Part shown: piece after piece, positions 46,345-58,029 of the stretch
How positions within the stretch are numbered: the first letter of the stretch is position 1
Layout: every line of letters begins with the position of its first letter
Assembly: GCA_007449985.2 (NCBI GenBank)
Contig: VIIQ02000009.1
Coordinates: forward strand, 62,001 to 126,000
Length of the DNA: 64,000 nt
Reading direction: 5' to 3'
From: Desmodesmus armatus
Taxonomy: Eukaryota; Chlorophyta; Chlorophyceae; Sphaeropleales; Scenedesmaceae
Notes under the pieces: model-generated
What the model was told of the DNA's origin: nothing
The model's input: the letters and a program-made list of their open reading frames with translations, nothing else
Databases searched by the model: none
Made by a program: the position numbers and the translations under genes

Positions 46345-46374
46345 AGACACAGGGAGTGCATCCAGCCAAGGCAG
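46345..46374 (+). repeat. Dispersed repeat, partial copy C
   Basis: GTGTAGACACAGGGAGTGCATCCAGCC-like sequence, matching the start of the copies at 24237 and 24783, more than 21 kb away. Confidence 0.65.
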
Positions 46375-47660
46375 GTGTTTGTTGTGACTAGGTGCAGTGA
46401 GGGGACAGCAGGTGTATGCCAACATACAACACATGTGGCTCAGCATGTGCTGCCACCTGCAGGTGTATTGCAACACAGAAAACATGCTGAGCCACAGTAC
46501 AACAACGTGTAGTGTGCATTGGTGTTTGTTTCAAATTACTCTTGGTGGTTGCATCACAAGAGCGTGTCATGTAGTACTGCTGCAGGCGCAGTTTCAGCGG
46601 CGTATACTGCAGGGGTGTTGGGTGGACTGCTGTACGCCTGTGCACACTGCGCAGAGCATACAAGCTGTACGCCCAGCTATGTCTGTAGCACGTTTGTGTG
46701 AGGAGTCAGCCCAGGCTAGGGTTACTATCCTCCAGCAGCCTGCAGGTGCTTGCAGGCAGCACAAGCTTGTGCTTGTAAGTTCGGATGGTACAAGCTGTGT
46801 AGGTATTTTGAGGGTTGAGGCCTTTGTACCATCACCGCCCGTCGCTATTTTGACAGCAGCAGGCATCACCTCTCTGTACATACAGAACATTCTGGCAACC
46901 CTGATGGGTTGAGGTTGGTGTGTTCAAATCAATTGGTGTGTTCAAATCAAAGCCGCGCCAGGCTTGTCTGCACTTGAAGGTACACATGGCCCGGGTCAAC
47001 AGTCAGGGCCCTGACTGTTCCCATACTGATGGCAAGGGGCCTAGACACAGCCTTGAAGTAATAAGTATGTCATGCAACAGTCAAGTCCAAGCAAGTTGGT
47101 GTTGCACAGTCAGTCACACACCCGTCATGCCAGGCTGGGTTGACGTCTGTCAAAAAGTCAATCAGCAAACATGGCGGCGTGTTGCTATCCCGTCGATCTG
47201 CTTACGTGAACATGGACATATACAATGAAACTGCGTTCTGCAAGTGATCCGGTGCCCTTGTGCATCTGGACCGCAGTTCACAGGTCACACATATGTATAA
47301 GAGTGAATTTGGACCACCAACCAGTTGTCTGGGTGATAGGCCCAAGCAACACCTTAATCAACTTATATGACTCATTGTTGCGCTTTTTGCTTGCCTGCCA
47401 GGCCAAGTTGCCGTCTGCGCATTCAGCACCTGATCAATCGTATTTTCGCCCCATTGCGCTCCATTACTATCACAGAACGTGTTCATTGCACATAAGTCTT
47501 CCTTTACCATCTTGAATTGGCCTGCAAGCTTGCCAGTCGCATGACAGCTCTACAGTACCTGGCCCACTGGCAGTAGCGACTGCTACAGCACCTGTGCAGC
47601 GTGTGCCAAGCAGACACCCACAACACTGGGATGGAAGAAACCATTATTTAGGGCACTAGC

Positions 47661-49346
47661 ATGTCATACAACGGGCTGAGTGCACTCTCAGCCATCTTCA
47701 ACGATGACCCAAAGGCAAAGTGTTTGTCACTGCATGCAGTAACCCAGCTGGGTTACCAAGACAAGGCAGAGGCCTCCATATGGACCCTGCCGCACTACGC
47801 AACCACAAGGTACTGCTGAGGCTGCACAAAACAGCTCCCGCCACATCCAGACCCTGTTGTACTAGCACGCAGTGGTGGACCAGTGCAGCAGAGCTCAGGT
47901 GTCTTCCACAGTCCCTGACAGCCAACGCCACCGCCACTGTTGGCTCCTGCAGGCTGCTGTGGGTCTTCATGGGCATCTATCTGGCCGGCATCCTGATTGC
48001 CATAGTCCTGCCAAGGCTTGTATACAAGGCGCCGTCCCTGTTAGCAGAGGGACACATACACCAGGCACGGCGGCGGCACACTCGGCCCTTTGCGGTTGTG
48101 GCTGTGCTGTCGTACCTGCTTGACGTTGCACTTGACATATGGACTGCGGCAGACATGTTCAGGTGCGCAATCAGCTGTGGTAGCTGCAGGTGCTTGTCAG
48201 TTGAGGCAGTGGGACAGTAGGTTCATGCAACAGGCAGTGGGCTAGTAGAGTCATGCAACATGTGGCAGCGCTACATTCAGCACTTTGAACAAGCTGCTGT
48301 GCGGGCAGCCTGTAGCCGGGGCCACTTTGAGCGTTGCTGGCAGTGCCGCACTCCGGGAGTTGCCAAACATTGTGCTCATGTCAGCGCAACCAGTGTGCTG
48401 TCGGCAAGAGCACCTGTGCGTACAGCAACATCCCGGATGTTGTCATGCAGCAGCTGCTGCAGACTGCAGTGCCTCTCTCAGAGAGCAGTGACTGCTAGGG
48501 ATTGTGACAGGGGATCACTTGGTGCCGGCAGCCAAGTTGCTGTGGGTGTTGTCAGTCTAAGCCTATCTGCCAGACCAGCAACATGACCAAAGCTGCTTAA
48601 AGCAGCACCTCTTTGGACCCAACTGGGTTTGCAGGCCTCAACTTTGCACCCATGTGTTACTTCACGCCCTCCTCCACAGGTGTGGCCGACGCTCTGGCAA
48701 GTTCACTGGGGCAGCCATACTGTACTTCGTGGTGACTACTTGGCTGTACTGGCTGTACCTCCTCTGGCAGCACAAGCCCGCTGCTGGCCGTACTGCCAAG
48801 CTTGCCATCAGCCTCATGCCACAGGGCGCTTGTGTGCTGACGCTAGGCACGTGGTGCGCCCCCCAAGCGCCCATCCCACAGGCAGTTCGAGGTGCTACCC
48901 GGTTGCTGCACCTCACGGAAGCCATGTTTGAGGCCGCGCCTGTCTTCCTGGTTCTGTGGTTTCATATGTATGTTGTGGGGTTACGTGAGAACGCAGCAGC
49001 AGCAGCGTTTGCAATGCTGAGAGTGCGCGATCCGGGAGCCTTGGGTCGACACACAGCTGCACCGCGGCTCAACCCAATGAGACGCCTGTTGTGGCTTGTG
49101 TGCCTAGGGACGTCGTACATAAGAGTTGTTGCTGGCACGTGGGTGTGGTCAAAGGCAACGGTGCAAGGGGGTGGGGGGTGGATGGATGCCAAGTTGGGGA
49201 TCAAGAACATGGGCCGGCACATGAACCCTGCGCTGAGCGACAAGCAGGCTGCTGGTGTGCTGGGGGCCATCTTGGGGGGACTGGCAGGCACGGTGGTGGC
49301 GATAGGCATCTTGCTAGGCGTTGGATACATGCTCTACAAGGTGTGA
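47661..49346 (+). CDS. Unrecognised multi-pass membrane protein
   Basis: Exons 47661-47809, 47899-48162 and 48680-49346 join in phase to give 359 residues. The start MSYNGLSALSAIFNDDPKAK is the first ATG with coding character. About six hydrophobic segments can be read: LLWVFMGIYLAGILIAIVLP, AVVAVLSYLLDVALDIWTA, GAAILYFVVTTWLYWLYLLW, LISLMPQ-flanked CVLTLG, FEAAPVFLVLWFHMYVVGL and a Gly-rich C-terminal helix (GAILGGLAGTVVAIGILLGV). I do not recognise the family. The 517-bp second intron contains open stretches around 48290-48500 that might be an alternative exon, but several frames compete. A TGTAA motif lies at 49484. Confidence 0.6.
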
Positions 49347-49376
49347 GACAGTGAGGGTGGAGGCGCACCCTTGAAG

Positions 49377-49421
49377 GGGCAAGAAGGGCAAGATGGGCAA
49401 GATGGGCAAGATGGGCAAGAT
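49377..49421 (+). repeat. 9-bp tandem repeat
   Basis: About five units of GGGCAAGAT just after the stop codon of the membrane protein gene, probably in its 3' UTR. Confidence 0.9.
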
Positions 49422-49483
49422 TGGTATGACCGGAAGGCCCTGCCTTTGTGTTCCGCAGCCTTTGTTGGGGTGCACAATAGCTA

Positions 49484-49488
49484 TGTAA
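49484..49488 (+). terminator. TGTAA polyadenylation-type motif (membrane protein gene)
   Basis: TGTAA about 138 bp after the stop codon at 49346. It fits the usual chlorophycean signal, but so short a motif also occurs by chance. Confidence 0.35.
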
Positions 49489-51415
49489 CACTGTTATGGG
49501 CTTGACTGCCATGGAATATTTTTAGGCATCCTGAACCTGAAGGCTACCCAACTGATGTCAGCTCGTAAAGCCTCAAAACTCAACTTGCTGTGTCAGCTTT
49601 CCACCTCCAGACCAATAGTTTATACAACGCGCTTGACGACAGGGTCACCAAGTCACCATCCAGTCGGCCAACTTGAATTCTACTTCAAGGCTTCCACACA
49701 ACATGCAGCACATTGAGCACATGCTGTGCCAAAATTCTTGCATTGAACACAATGGCATGTGTCAAGAAGAGCAAAACCAGTGGGTGCACGGTGCAGTCAC
49801 CAGCACACTTCACTGCTTGTGTCGGCGGCTGCCACAATGCACTGCTGTGGAAACATAGCACACAGATCACCAACCATTGGTTGGGTCTGAGACCCTTGTG
49901 ACAAACTGCGCAGAGTGCAAACCACAAGACCGCAACTGCACAACAAACAGCTGACTGACAGAGTGGCCCTGGTTGTTGGAGGGCACAAGTGAGGTTAACA
50001 TTGACAATCATTGCACCAGCAGCTGCTCCTGCAGGAGCAGGCATTTACCACACACGCGCCCAAATAGTCATGCAAGACATCAGCATTGGTAGCCTTGCAA
50101 CATAATTGTGCGTGGTATCATGACTATCTTTCGTCGACACCAACATATATTTCCCGTTTCTTTGAAGGTGGCATGGATATTTAGGCTGTCATGCACATCA
50201 GCCACTCATGTCGCCAAGCCTGACATTCACTACCGTGGTGCGGCAATGAAGGCTTGAAAGACACACAACAGTTGGCTGCAACACACCCCTAATTAGTTAT
50301 AACTGCAGTAGACTGACACAGAGGCTTGCAGCATGAGCGCAGGCCTCAGGGAACGCTAGCACACCTTGCTTTCTGTCTGGCTGTATGGCTGTCAGTATCA
50401 CACGCATTGATTGTAACTGCAGTCCAGAACAAACTTCCTACGTGCCTGCCACTGGGCCAGCAACGTGGTGCCTGTCAGTGACATGGCAAGCTGTGGGTTG
50501 CAACCCAAAGCTGCAACTGCATTTTCAACCATAACTCCGACTGAACAAGGTCCAGCACTGTGCCTAGAGCAATGACTGCATCACAAGATCATCTTGTCTG
50601 AGACAGAAAGGGTCACAACAAAGGGGCGCCAGGCAACACTCTTCACAAAGCCACAGCTGCCCTGCTGACCTTCCAAAGCTGAAACAGGCCAAAAGTCAAC
50701 TACAACAGTCACGGGCAAAACTAAAGTTACCACGCAGAACCACGCGGTCCACATGGTCAGCCATCATGATACTCACTGCACAAAACCATCATGGCATCAG
50801 TGTACTAGAGAGTTGTGTGCACAACCAGTCGAGATAGTGCTCACTTCGGCTTTTCAAACAAGCCACAGCCTAGCTCAACACACATGTGCTGCTGCCAGCC
50901 AGGCAGCGTGCATCTGGCCCCCCGCGCCCCCACCCAGCACATGCACTGGTCAGTGTTGGGTGCTCCAGACCACAACACGTCCTTGTCCTGCTGATAGCTG
51001 GGTGCATGTGAGACTACCAAAAGTGCAGAACACTGCCCTTCAAAGAATGGGTCACATTAATCCCTGCGCAACTTGTGGCCGCCGTGACTATCAGATGTAC
51101 GCGCCCATGGCCACTTGCAAAATACTGTCTTCAGTGCTGCTTTCCAAAAACCCGCCCTGAGGCCCCTCAAGCCCTACACTACAGGAAAGCACAGTGTGGA
51201 CCATGCTGGCAAAAATGGAATCTGCTGACCGCAGATGCCTCAACCCCTACCCCTACCCCTGTCCACACAATCAACCTCCGCCCCTACCCTGTCCACACAA
51301 AGGCCCGCTCATGGCCAACATCATCACTCTTCAAAAGAACAATTCTCAGGGTACTAACTCATGAGCACCAAATTCGGAACACCAACTTCTATTGAATAGG
51401 AGGCCTGCCTCACCC

Positions 51416-51664
51416 AGCTTCCAACAGGTCCTACCATAAGGCCTAACAACAATTGAAGCCAGAGCGGTCCGGCCACCACACCATAAGGCGCACCAACCAT
51501 CCACCAGAGCAGTCTGGCCGCCACACCAGAAGGCCTGCCAACAATATAAGCCAGAGCGGTCGGGCCACCACGCCGTAAGGCGCACCAACCATTGCCAGAT
51601 CAGTCCGGCCACCACACCATAAGGCCTAACAACAATTCAAGCCAGAGCAGTCCGGCCACCACAT
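51416..51664. repeat. 45-47 bp minisatellite, about five units
   Basis: Units carry GAGCGGTCCGGCCACCACAC or close variants followed by CATAAGGC; unit starts fall at about 51462, 51507, 51554, 51598 and 51645, with a partial unit before them. It lies about 90 bp beyond the stop of the minus-strand glutamate receptor-like gene. Confidence 0.85.
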
Positions 51665-51753
51665 GAGGTATCACCTACAACATGGTTGCCTTCTCACAGC
51701 AACGTTCATGGGCAACAAGGAGCCATGAACATGCTTCTCTCAGAAGACAACCC

Positions 51754-54700
51754 TTACTCATCCCCGTCCTCATCCCCATCATCCCCACCATGAACCCTAA
51801 GCATCTCCACTGCATTGCCAGAGGGTCCACCAGGTGCGACCTCCCCACCCTCGGCCCTCCCTGACCACCCCACACCAGCGTACACACCCGCTCCTACCGC
51901 GCCAATGCCCGCCCCAGCCCCCGTGAACGCCAGAGCACCTGTGCGCACTGCAGCCCTGCTGCTGGCCCTTGCCTCTCCAGGCACCTTCTCCTCAAGGACC
52001 AGGGGGTAGCCCCGCTGGTGTGTACCACCAGTACTCTGCAGCATTGAGGCTGCAGGAGGGTAGTGGGGTGCTGCTGCAGCAACTCTGCTCGGGCAACTGA
52101 CAGAGCTGTCCAGGTCCTGGGAGGATGAGACGCTAGCGGTGTCCTGGTACAGCACAAACTGCTCCTGCTGCTGCTCGTCGCTGGCGTAACCAGCACCGGG
52201 AGCACCCCTCCAGCCCTGGTCGCCCCGGGGTCCCCTCTGCTGCTGTTGCTGGTCCACACCTCTGTTCCTCGCTGCTGTGGGCCCTCTGCCAGTAACTGTC
52301 GGCGGGGCAGGCCCCCTGCTTCCAGGGACACCAACCCCTGCGCCGGGGAAGCTGCGTGCACGGCCAGCCATTCCACCCCCAGCACCAGCAGCAGGGGGAT
52401 ACTGCTGCTGCCTGTAACCACCACCGCCAGTGAAGGAGGTAGGGATGCCTCCTGTGGCAAAGCTGGGCCCTGAGCTCATGCCGCTGTGGCCATCAATCGG
52501 CAGGGCGGTTGAAGCCATGGCCCTGATATGCCTGCTGAAGCGCCCGATGTAGCAGATGCCCAGCAGTGCATAGCTGAGGCCGACACCAACCGCCAACATG
52601 AGCCACAGGCCAGCCACCTGAAGCGCAGGGGCGGGGCGGGGGGGGGGGGGGGGGAGGGGCAGGCGCGTGTTGAGTTGTTGGGCAGCAGCAGCAGCTTTGT
52701 GCTGCGGGAAGTGACTAATTGTGTACGTTTGGTTAGCCCCCAGGTATGACCAGCAATCCCGGCGACGCCAATTAGGGGAGGATCACGGTGTCTGCATGTC
52801 GAAGCTCAACATGAAACCTTTGCTGTGACGCTATATAAATGGAGAAAAAGAACAAGTTCGACTCTCCAAGCGGGGGATGAGGGAGGTCAGCCGATCAATC
52901 GCCCCTCGCACCTGCGTCATGGTAATCTGGGTGGGCCCAAGGCTTTTCGTGGCCTCATCACACTTGTTTGGCATGTTAATGTGAGCCGTTTGCAGTCGGT
53001 CGAATAGGGCATCCTCGTCCTGCGTTTGTAACATCACTCGGTCGATCTCCTCGATCACCCGCCTAGGCATGCGGTACGAGTAGCCGAAGGACAAGTCCCA
53101 CACGTAGAAGGCGTCCGGAAGGGCCACAAAGTCACAGTCGGTCGCCGCGTAGTTCTCGACTAGGGATTTGTCCTGCACCAGTGCGGCTGCTGAGCCGTTG
53201 CGGACCATGTCGAGCATCACCTTCTCGTCAGCATCGGAGTCCCTGCCCGGACAGCAACCACAGCAGCATGAGGTGCACTTGACGAACCAACACCGGAAGC
53301 AGTTGCGGGGGCAGCGCCAAGTGCTTGGCCCGGTTGTTGGCCAGCAAGAAGCAAACTTGCACCACATCAAGCTTGCGTCCAAGTCCCAGGCACTCAGGAA
53401 AACAAACTTCCTCTAAAGAGGTCGATGCAATAACCCTTCCCAAAGGCATGGACCCCGGCGAGGCTTCTGTACACTCGGCCTAAACCGAATACAGTTGCTG
53501 GTACAAGGCACTGAAAGCTTACCAGGGCAGACCTACCGCATAGATGCCCTGGTCCCTCAGCTTCTGTGTGTACTCCTCCCAGGTCAGCACCAGCTTATCC
53601 TGCACAACAGCACAGCACATGATAGCAGCAGCCAAGTCATGTGCATCCTGTTGAGCCATAGTGTCCATGTCATCAGGTTTGATGAAAGGCTACATAGCCC
53701 TATATGAGATATCCGCACCCTTAGCCTGGCTGTGCAAGCCTGGCTGCAAGGCGCAGTGCACGGTGCAGACTCTCGGAGAAGGCTTGCAATTAGAATGACG
53801 ACCACTACCTATAGCAAAATGGCCTTGATGTCTTTGACATCAATCATGCCAAAGCACACCTATCCTGGCAAGGGATCAAACTGTCTCCACGATCACAAAG
53901 GGCAAAACATGGCTGAAAACAAATTGGCTGTGCTGAGCTGGTCAAGCCAGGCGTCCTCTGTGCAGGGGCATCCGCAGCTACCAAACTGCCAGTCTACCCT
54001 AGCCAGGGGCCTTCAATGCTGGCATGAGCTAGGCCTGCTCAGGCGCCGAGCCATTCAGTATTCATGGACTGTCATGGCGTCAGTGACGCTCGCAGGAGGC
54101 AGCACCCACCTTGAGCGTTTCCTTGCCGCTCCCCAATGTCTTCAGCGACTGTGAGGTGAAGTAGCTTGCAGTGTTGGCAGTGAACAGCTGGATCATGATC
54201 AGCACAAGCAGACCTGCAGCAAGGCGGCCAATCAACCACCGCAGCAACACCAGCAACAAAAGCAACAAAAGCAACAGCATCACCAACAGCAGCAGCATAA
54301 CTCTTACGGCAGCCGCTCACTTCATGCATCGCTGCGTGCCTGCCCACTTCCCCGAGCATGTGCGCACATAGTCCTCCGCATGTTTGACATGCATTGCACG
54401 ACTGCAGCATGACAGTCAGCTTGCATACAGGGTCCAGGTGCGCACCGTAGAAGAAGAGAATCAGGCGGCCGGGCATTGTCCTGGTGTTGGGAGGTGTGGC
54501 CATGTTGACAAAGCCGCCCACGGCTGCCCAAGCGCTGTCACCTGCAAAGCACAGCAGGCGGAGCAACAGCCAATAGTAAGCAACGTGAACGCAGCCAGTG
54601 CACACAACAGCCCTCAGACCGCAAAGTTTGCGTACTCACACGGCCAGAGATTGCCTGATGCAGTACTTTGCCTGGACTGCCCCCCCCCCTCCCCGCAAAA

Positions 54701-57157
54701 CAGTTTGTAGCACGCTCTTCGCCTACCTTCAGTACATTCCAGATCGTGAACCGATCACAGCAGGCTGCATATTTATGCACTACTTCTTTGTCTAGGCCCC
54801 CCAGCCTTCGGGTCCCCCCCCCCCCCCCCGCCCGCCCGCCCGCCCCCCCCCCCCCCCGGGCGTGCCCTCGCCCAGACTCTGAATAACCACTTACAAGCTC
54901 AACAACACAGACAACTCAACTTACCTACGCCCCTCACAGCCTGGCGCCGCTGTGCCTTCCTCAGCCCCAGTCTGCCACGAATCACCTTCCCACGGCTGAG
55001 CTGCTTCCTGCCGCTGCTGGACTCCCCATCTGTACCCTGCTCGCCGCCTGAGTAGTAGCTCTCAGGCCCGCTGGAGTAAGGGACCCTGCCTGGCTTGGAG
55101 GGCCTGCGGGCCGCTCCCCCCAGCCCTACTTCCATGTCTGAGGGACAGGGATCTTCCAAATAGTAGTCATCACTACTGCAGTGGCTAGCTCTGCCGCCCC
55201 GATACATCTCCTGCCTGCTGCCACCCCCTGGGGGTGCTGCCGCTGCTGCTGCACCCCTGTAGGGACCGCTGCCTGAGTCATCAGACACCCGCCTTGTGTA
55301 GCTGGGAGGGTAAACTTGGATGGGTGGACAGGCATAGGGGCCTCTGTGGGGTGGCCCTCCCCAACAGGAGCCAACATGGGGCCCCTGTTGCTGCAGAAAG
55401 CAAGAGAGGGCACACGGCAGTAGGGTTTGGAGCACAAGCTTCCCGTTGGCATGAAACGCCGCAACGCATGTGATGGCGCCCAGCATTGGCGCTTAACTGC
55501 CTGGCAGCCTGCTTGCATGGCGCTGCGCCGGGGCGGCCCATCTTGAAGCGTCGTCAGCACATGGCACGCAGCAACCCCACACATTCTCACAACAACTTCA
55601 TTGTGTAAAACTTCAACTTCATTGTGTAAAACTTCATTGTGTAGAACTTCATTGAAAGCCATGCGCTACCCACCTGTACGTGCCTCTCGGGTCCTCACTG
55701 TACGCGCGGCCCCTATCGCCTTTGTCCTGCGCGCAGGAGTCCCTCTCAGCCTTCCAAGTGGCCTTAGTGACGCAGCGAGAGAGCTGGTCAGTGAACCACA
55801 GCAGGCCGCCAACCAGCAGCCCGGTTGCCACCAGCATCACCCACACAGAGTAGTGGAAGGCGGCAAACACGGTCCAGGCATTGCCACCCTTGTACTGACC
55901 ATCACGATTCACCAAGATCTTGAAGCCTGAGCGGTACGTGGGCCTGTGGTGCGACACACCAGCACAGGGGCAGCAGGCGGGGTGTTGCAGCAGGGGCATT
56001 GCAGCAGGGACGAGTATGCAGTCAGGCTGCCTGTCAAGCACGTAGTATGATGCAAGAAAATGCACTGCTGCAGCAGAGGGGTGTGTGTTGCTTTCACACT
56101 AGTGCAAGCAGGAATACAATCACCCTCAGCGTGGATACCTGACATTCCTTAGCCACAAAGAGTTTGCGCCTCCCAACAAACCTAATGTGGGGGTAAACGT
56201 GCGCATCCAGCAGGCTTGTCTCACCATGAAAACTGCACTCCTGTCTTCCGGTTTCTCATGGTGACGTCAATGCCTGAGGGGGCGGCGAAGCATGTGCCAT
56301 TTGGTGCTGCCAGATCATTCATCATCTCCTCCCAGCCCATGCAGTCATAGTAATAGTCCTCTGGCCGCAGCCAGGGATACGCCTAGCAATGGCAGTGGAG
56401 AGTTCCACCTGGTACCCGTGTATGTGGAGGAGTCTCGGGAGGCATTGCACTTGACCTGGTGTGAGGTTGGAGGGGGGCAGGGGCGGGTGAGAGGGAGAGG
56501 GGGACGAGGGAGTCAGGACAGGGAAAGCAGCAGGCGATGAGGTTTGTTAACAAGCAGCCGTACATACACAGCAAGCAGTGAGTCAGATGGATTAATGCTC
56601 GTGCTGGGGACCCGCCCAGCATTCATTGCTGATCAGTTTGCAGTGTGGTCCTGCTGCAGGTGCAACAAAGTGGACCCGGCCCACATGGTTGCCTGTCTCA
56701 ATCCAGCAAGTAAACCATGGCTGATCTCAGGATATTCGAGTCCGTTGGATTTGATTTACGTCTGGCCGGTGGTTGCTGCAACTGCTGTTTGCATCTGCTG
56801 GTACAGGTACTGCACTGAGGCTGCAGCTGCCATATGCCCAGACAGATTTGACAGATTTGTGTGCAATGCTCTCTGAGAGCTGTCTTTGCACAGTCAGTGT
56901 AACATCAAAACAGCACCTTATCTTCAAGCGTCTGTCTGCTGGCATTGCACAGCTACTGCAGCCTTCCTTCGCACCTGAGGGGTCCAGGGAGAAATGCAGA
57001 TCCTCAGCTGCCCAGTCCTGGGCTCTCGCCATTCAGCCACCAGCGCCTCAATGCTGCCATTAGCTATATGAGATGCATTCCCCGGAACGATTGCCGCGTG
57101 CAGAAGCGTTGGCAGCAGGACCAGGAGCACGAGAGTCCTCGCCAAATTGAGCAGCAT
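51754..57157 (-). CDS. GLR: Ionotropic glutamate receptor-like channel
   Basis: Eleven minus-strand exons: 57157-56975, 56382-56225, 56181-56139, 56026-55674, 55343-54925, 54541-54446, 54213-54110, 53599-53537, 53479-53394, 53242-52912, 52617-51754. All phases fit; 899 residues. Order: signal peptide (MLLNLARTLVLLVLLPTLLHA); S1 starting at QLRICISPWTP; M1 (WTVFAAFHYSVWVMLVATGL, about 179-207); a ~175-residue Ser/Gly/Arg-rich insert; pore loop SAWAAVGGFVNMATPPNTRT (387-405); M3 with LFTANTASYFTSQ, the counterpart of the SYTANLAAF gate motif; S2 (VRNGSAAALVQDKSLVENY and DLSFGYSYRM); M4 (AGLWLMLAVGVGLSYALLGI); a ~250-residue Gln/Gly-rich cytoplasmic tail. No amino-terminal LIVBP-like domain precedes S1, as in bacterial GluR0. 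It should form a ligand-gated cation channel in the plasma membrane. Exons 4 (start), 5 and 9 are the least certain borders. Confidence 0.85.
54925..55343 (-). other. Exon encoding the M1-to-pore insert of the GLR channel
   Basis: This 419-nt exon supplies about 140 residues between M1 and the pore loop: Tyr/Pro-rich start (YACPPIQVYPPSYTRR), then SDDSGSGPYRG, an Ala run, acidic DDYYLEDPCPSDME, and a basic end (RGKVIRGRLGLRKAQRRQ). In known receptors this cytoplasmic linker is only some 20 residues. The exon stays open in one frame with charged and Tyr-rich composition, so it looks coding rather than retained intron. Confidence 0.65.
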
Positions 57158-58029
57158 GCTGCCACTACGGTGCCGCCGCACTGCTGCGGCGCCTAGGCAC
57201 TTGACGCTGAGAACGGTTTTTACTTATTGATTTCCACGGGCCTAAAACGGCCGGCAATTCACAACACTCAATCCGTGCTAGTTTGTGCACGCCCCGAGCT
57301 TTTACGCTAAAAGGTGAAGCCCCGTTCCTCCTGAAGTAAAGGCATACCACTGGTAGCGGATGCACAAGGTTGTGGAGATCACAAAAACCTGGTCCCAAAG
57401 AGTGACCACTCCGGTCACAAATAGTGACCACTCTGACCAATCTTGAAATTTGCAACATACCAGGTGTATATCTGGCCAATGACTAATTTTCAAACTACCA
57501 TATCCAGCCTTCACGCTGTGACTCCTGCATTTACCCCAGGCTTGGGCCCATGGCTGGGCCAGGTTGGGACCAGGGGTACCAATATGCCAACATTAGTATT
57601 AGTACCCCTGGTTGGGGCCAGGGGCAGAGGTGCCTGCCACCGCTAGCAGTTGTGGCTATGGTTATGGGGTGTGAAGGGGCTGACCCCTTGACACACCCCT
57701 TCAAGTCCCTCTGGCCAAGGTGTGAAGGGGGGGGGGGCTTAGTGGTGAAGGGGGTTGCCAGCCTAGTGGCTGCACTTGTGGCTGACACTGACACAGCATA
57801 CCGGCGTCAGTTGGCATCATTGCTGCAGCATCACTGCTGCTGCAGCCTGTTGGCACTGCCCTGATGCCCATTGTGTCAATTTGGTCTGTGGTGTGTTGTT
57901 CATTTGGGGCTGTGTGCACGCGTGGTGCCTTTGCCCTGTGTCAGCAGGGGTGATGCTTTTATGGCAGCTGGGAATCGAGAAACTGGCTTCAACTTGGTGC
58001 CCATTAGGGTGTCTGCCGGCTCATGGATG

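Larger units (their letters stand above)
44862..47660. other. Gene-poor gap, 2.8 kb
   Basis: Contains the fold-back at 45018-45090, a 38-bp tandem duplication (GTGGTACACCATCAGTGTG-type) at about 46222-46290, a third partial copy of the dispersed repeat (46345-46374), and a hairpin with 14-bp perfect arms (46434-46447 / 46483-46496). No gene found. Confidence 0.45.
49347..51753. other. Gene-poor gap, 2.4 kb
   Basis: Starts with a 9-bp tandem repeat (GGGCAAGAT, about five units, 49377-49421) and ends with a 45-47 bp minisatellite (51416-51664). In between no exon is supported. Confidence 0.45.

Noticed and set aside
48280..48500. Extra exon in intron 2 of the membrane protein gene
   Set aside because: Three frames compete and exons 2 and 3 already join in phase without it.
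51416..51664. CRISPR array
   Set aside because: The 45-47 bp units follow each other without unique spacers and the genome is eukaryotic; it is a minisatellite.
53394..53479. GYCIDLF-like S1 motif read in a second frame of the GLR region
   Set aside because: It lies inside the S2 region, and the alternative frame that joins exons 8 and 10 in phase makes better sense. The resemblance is coincidental.
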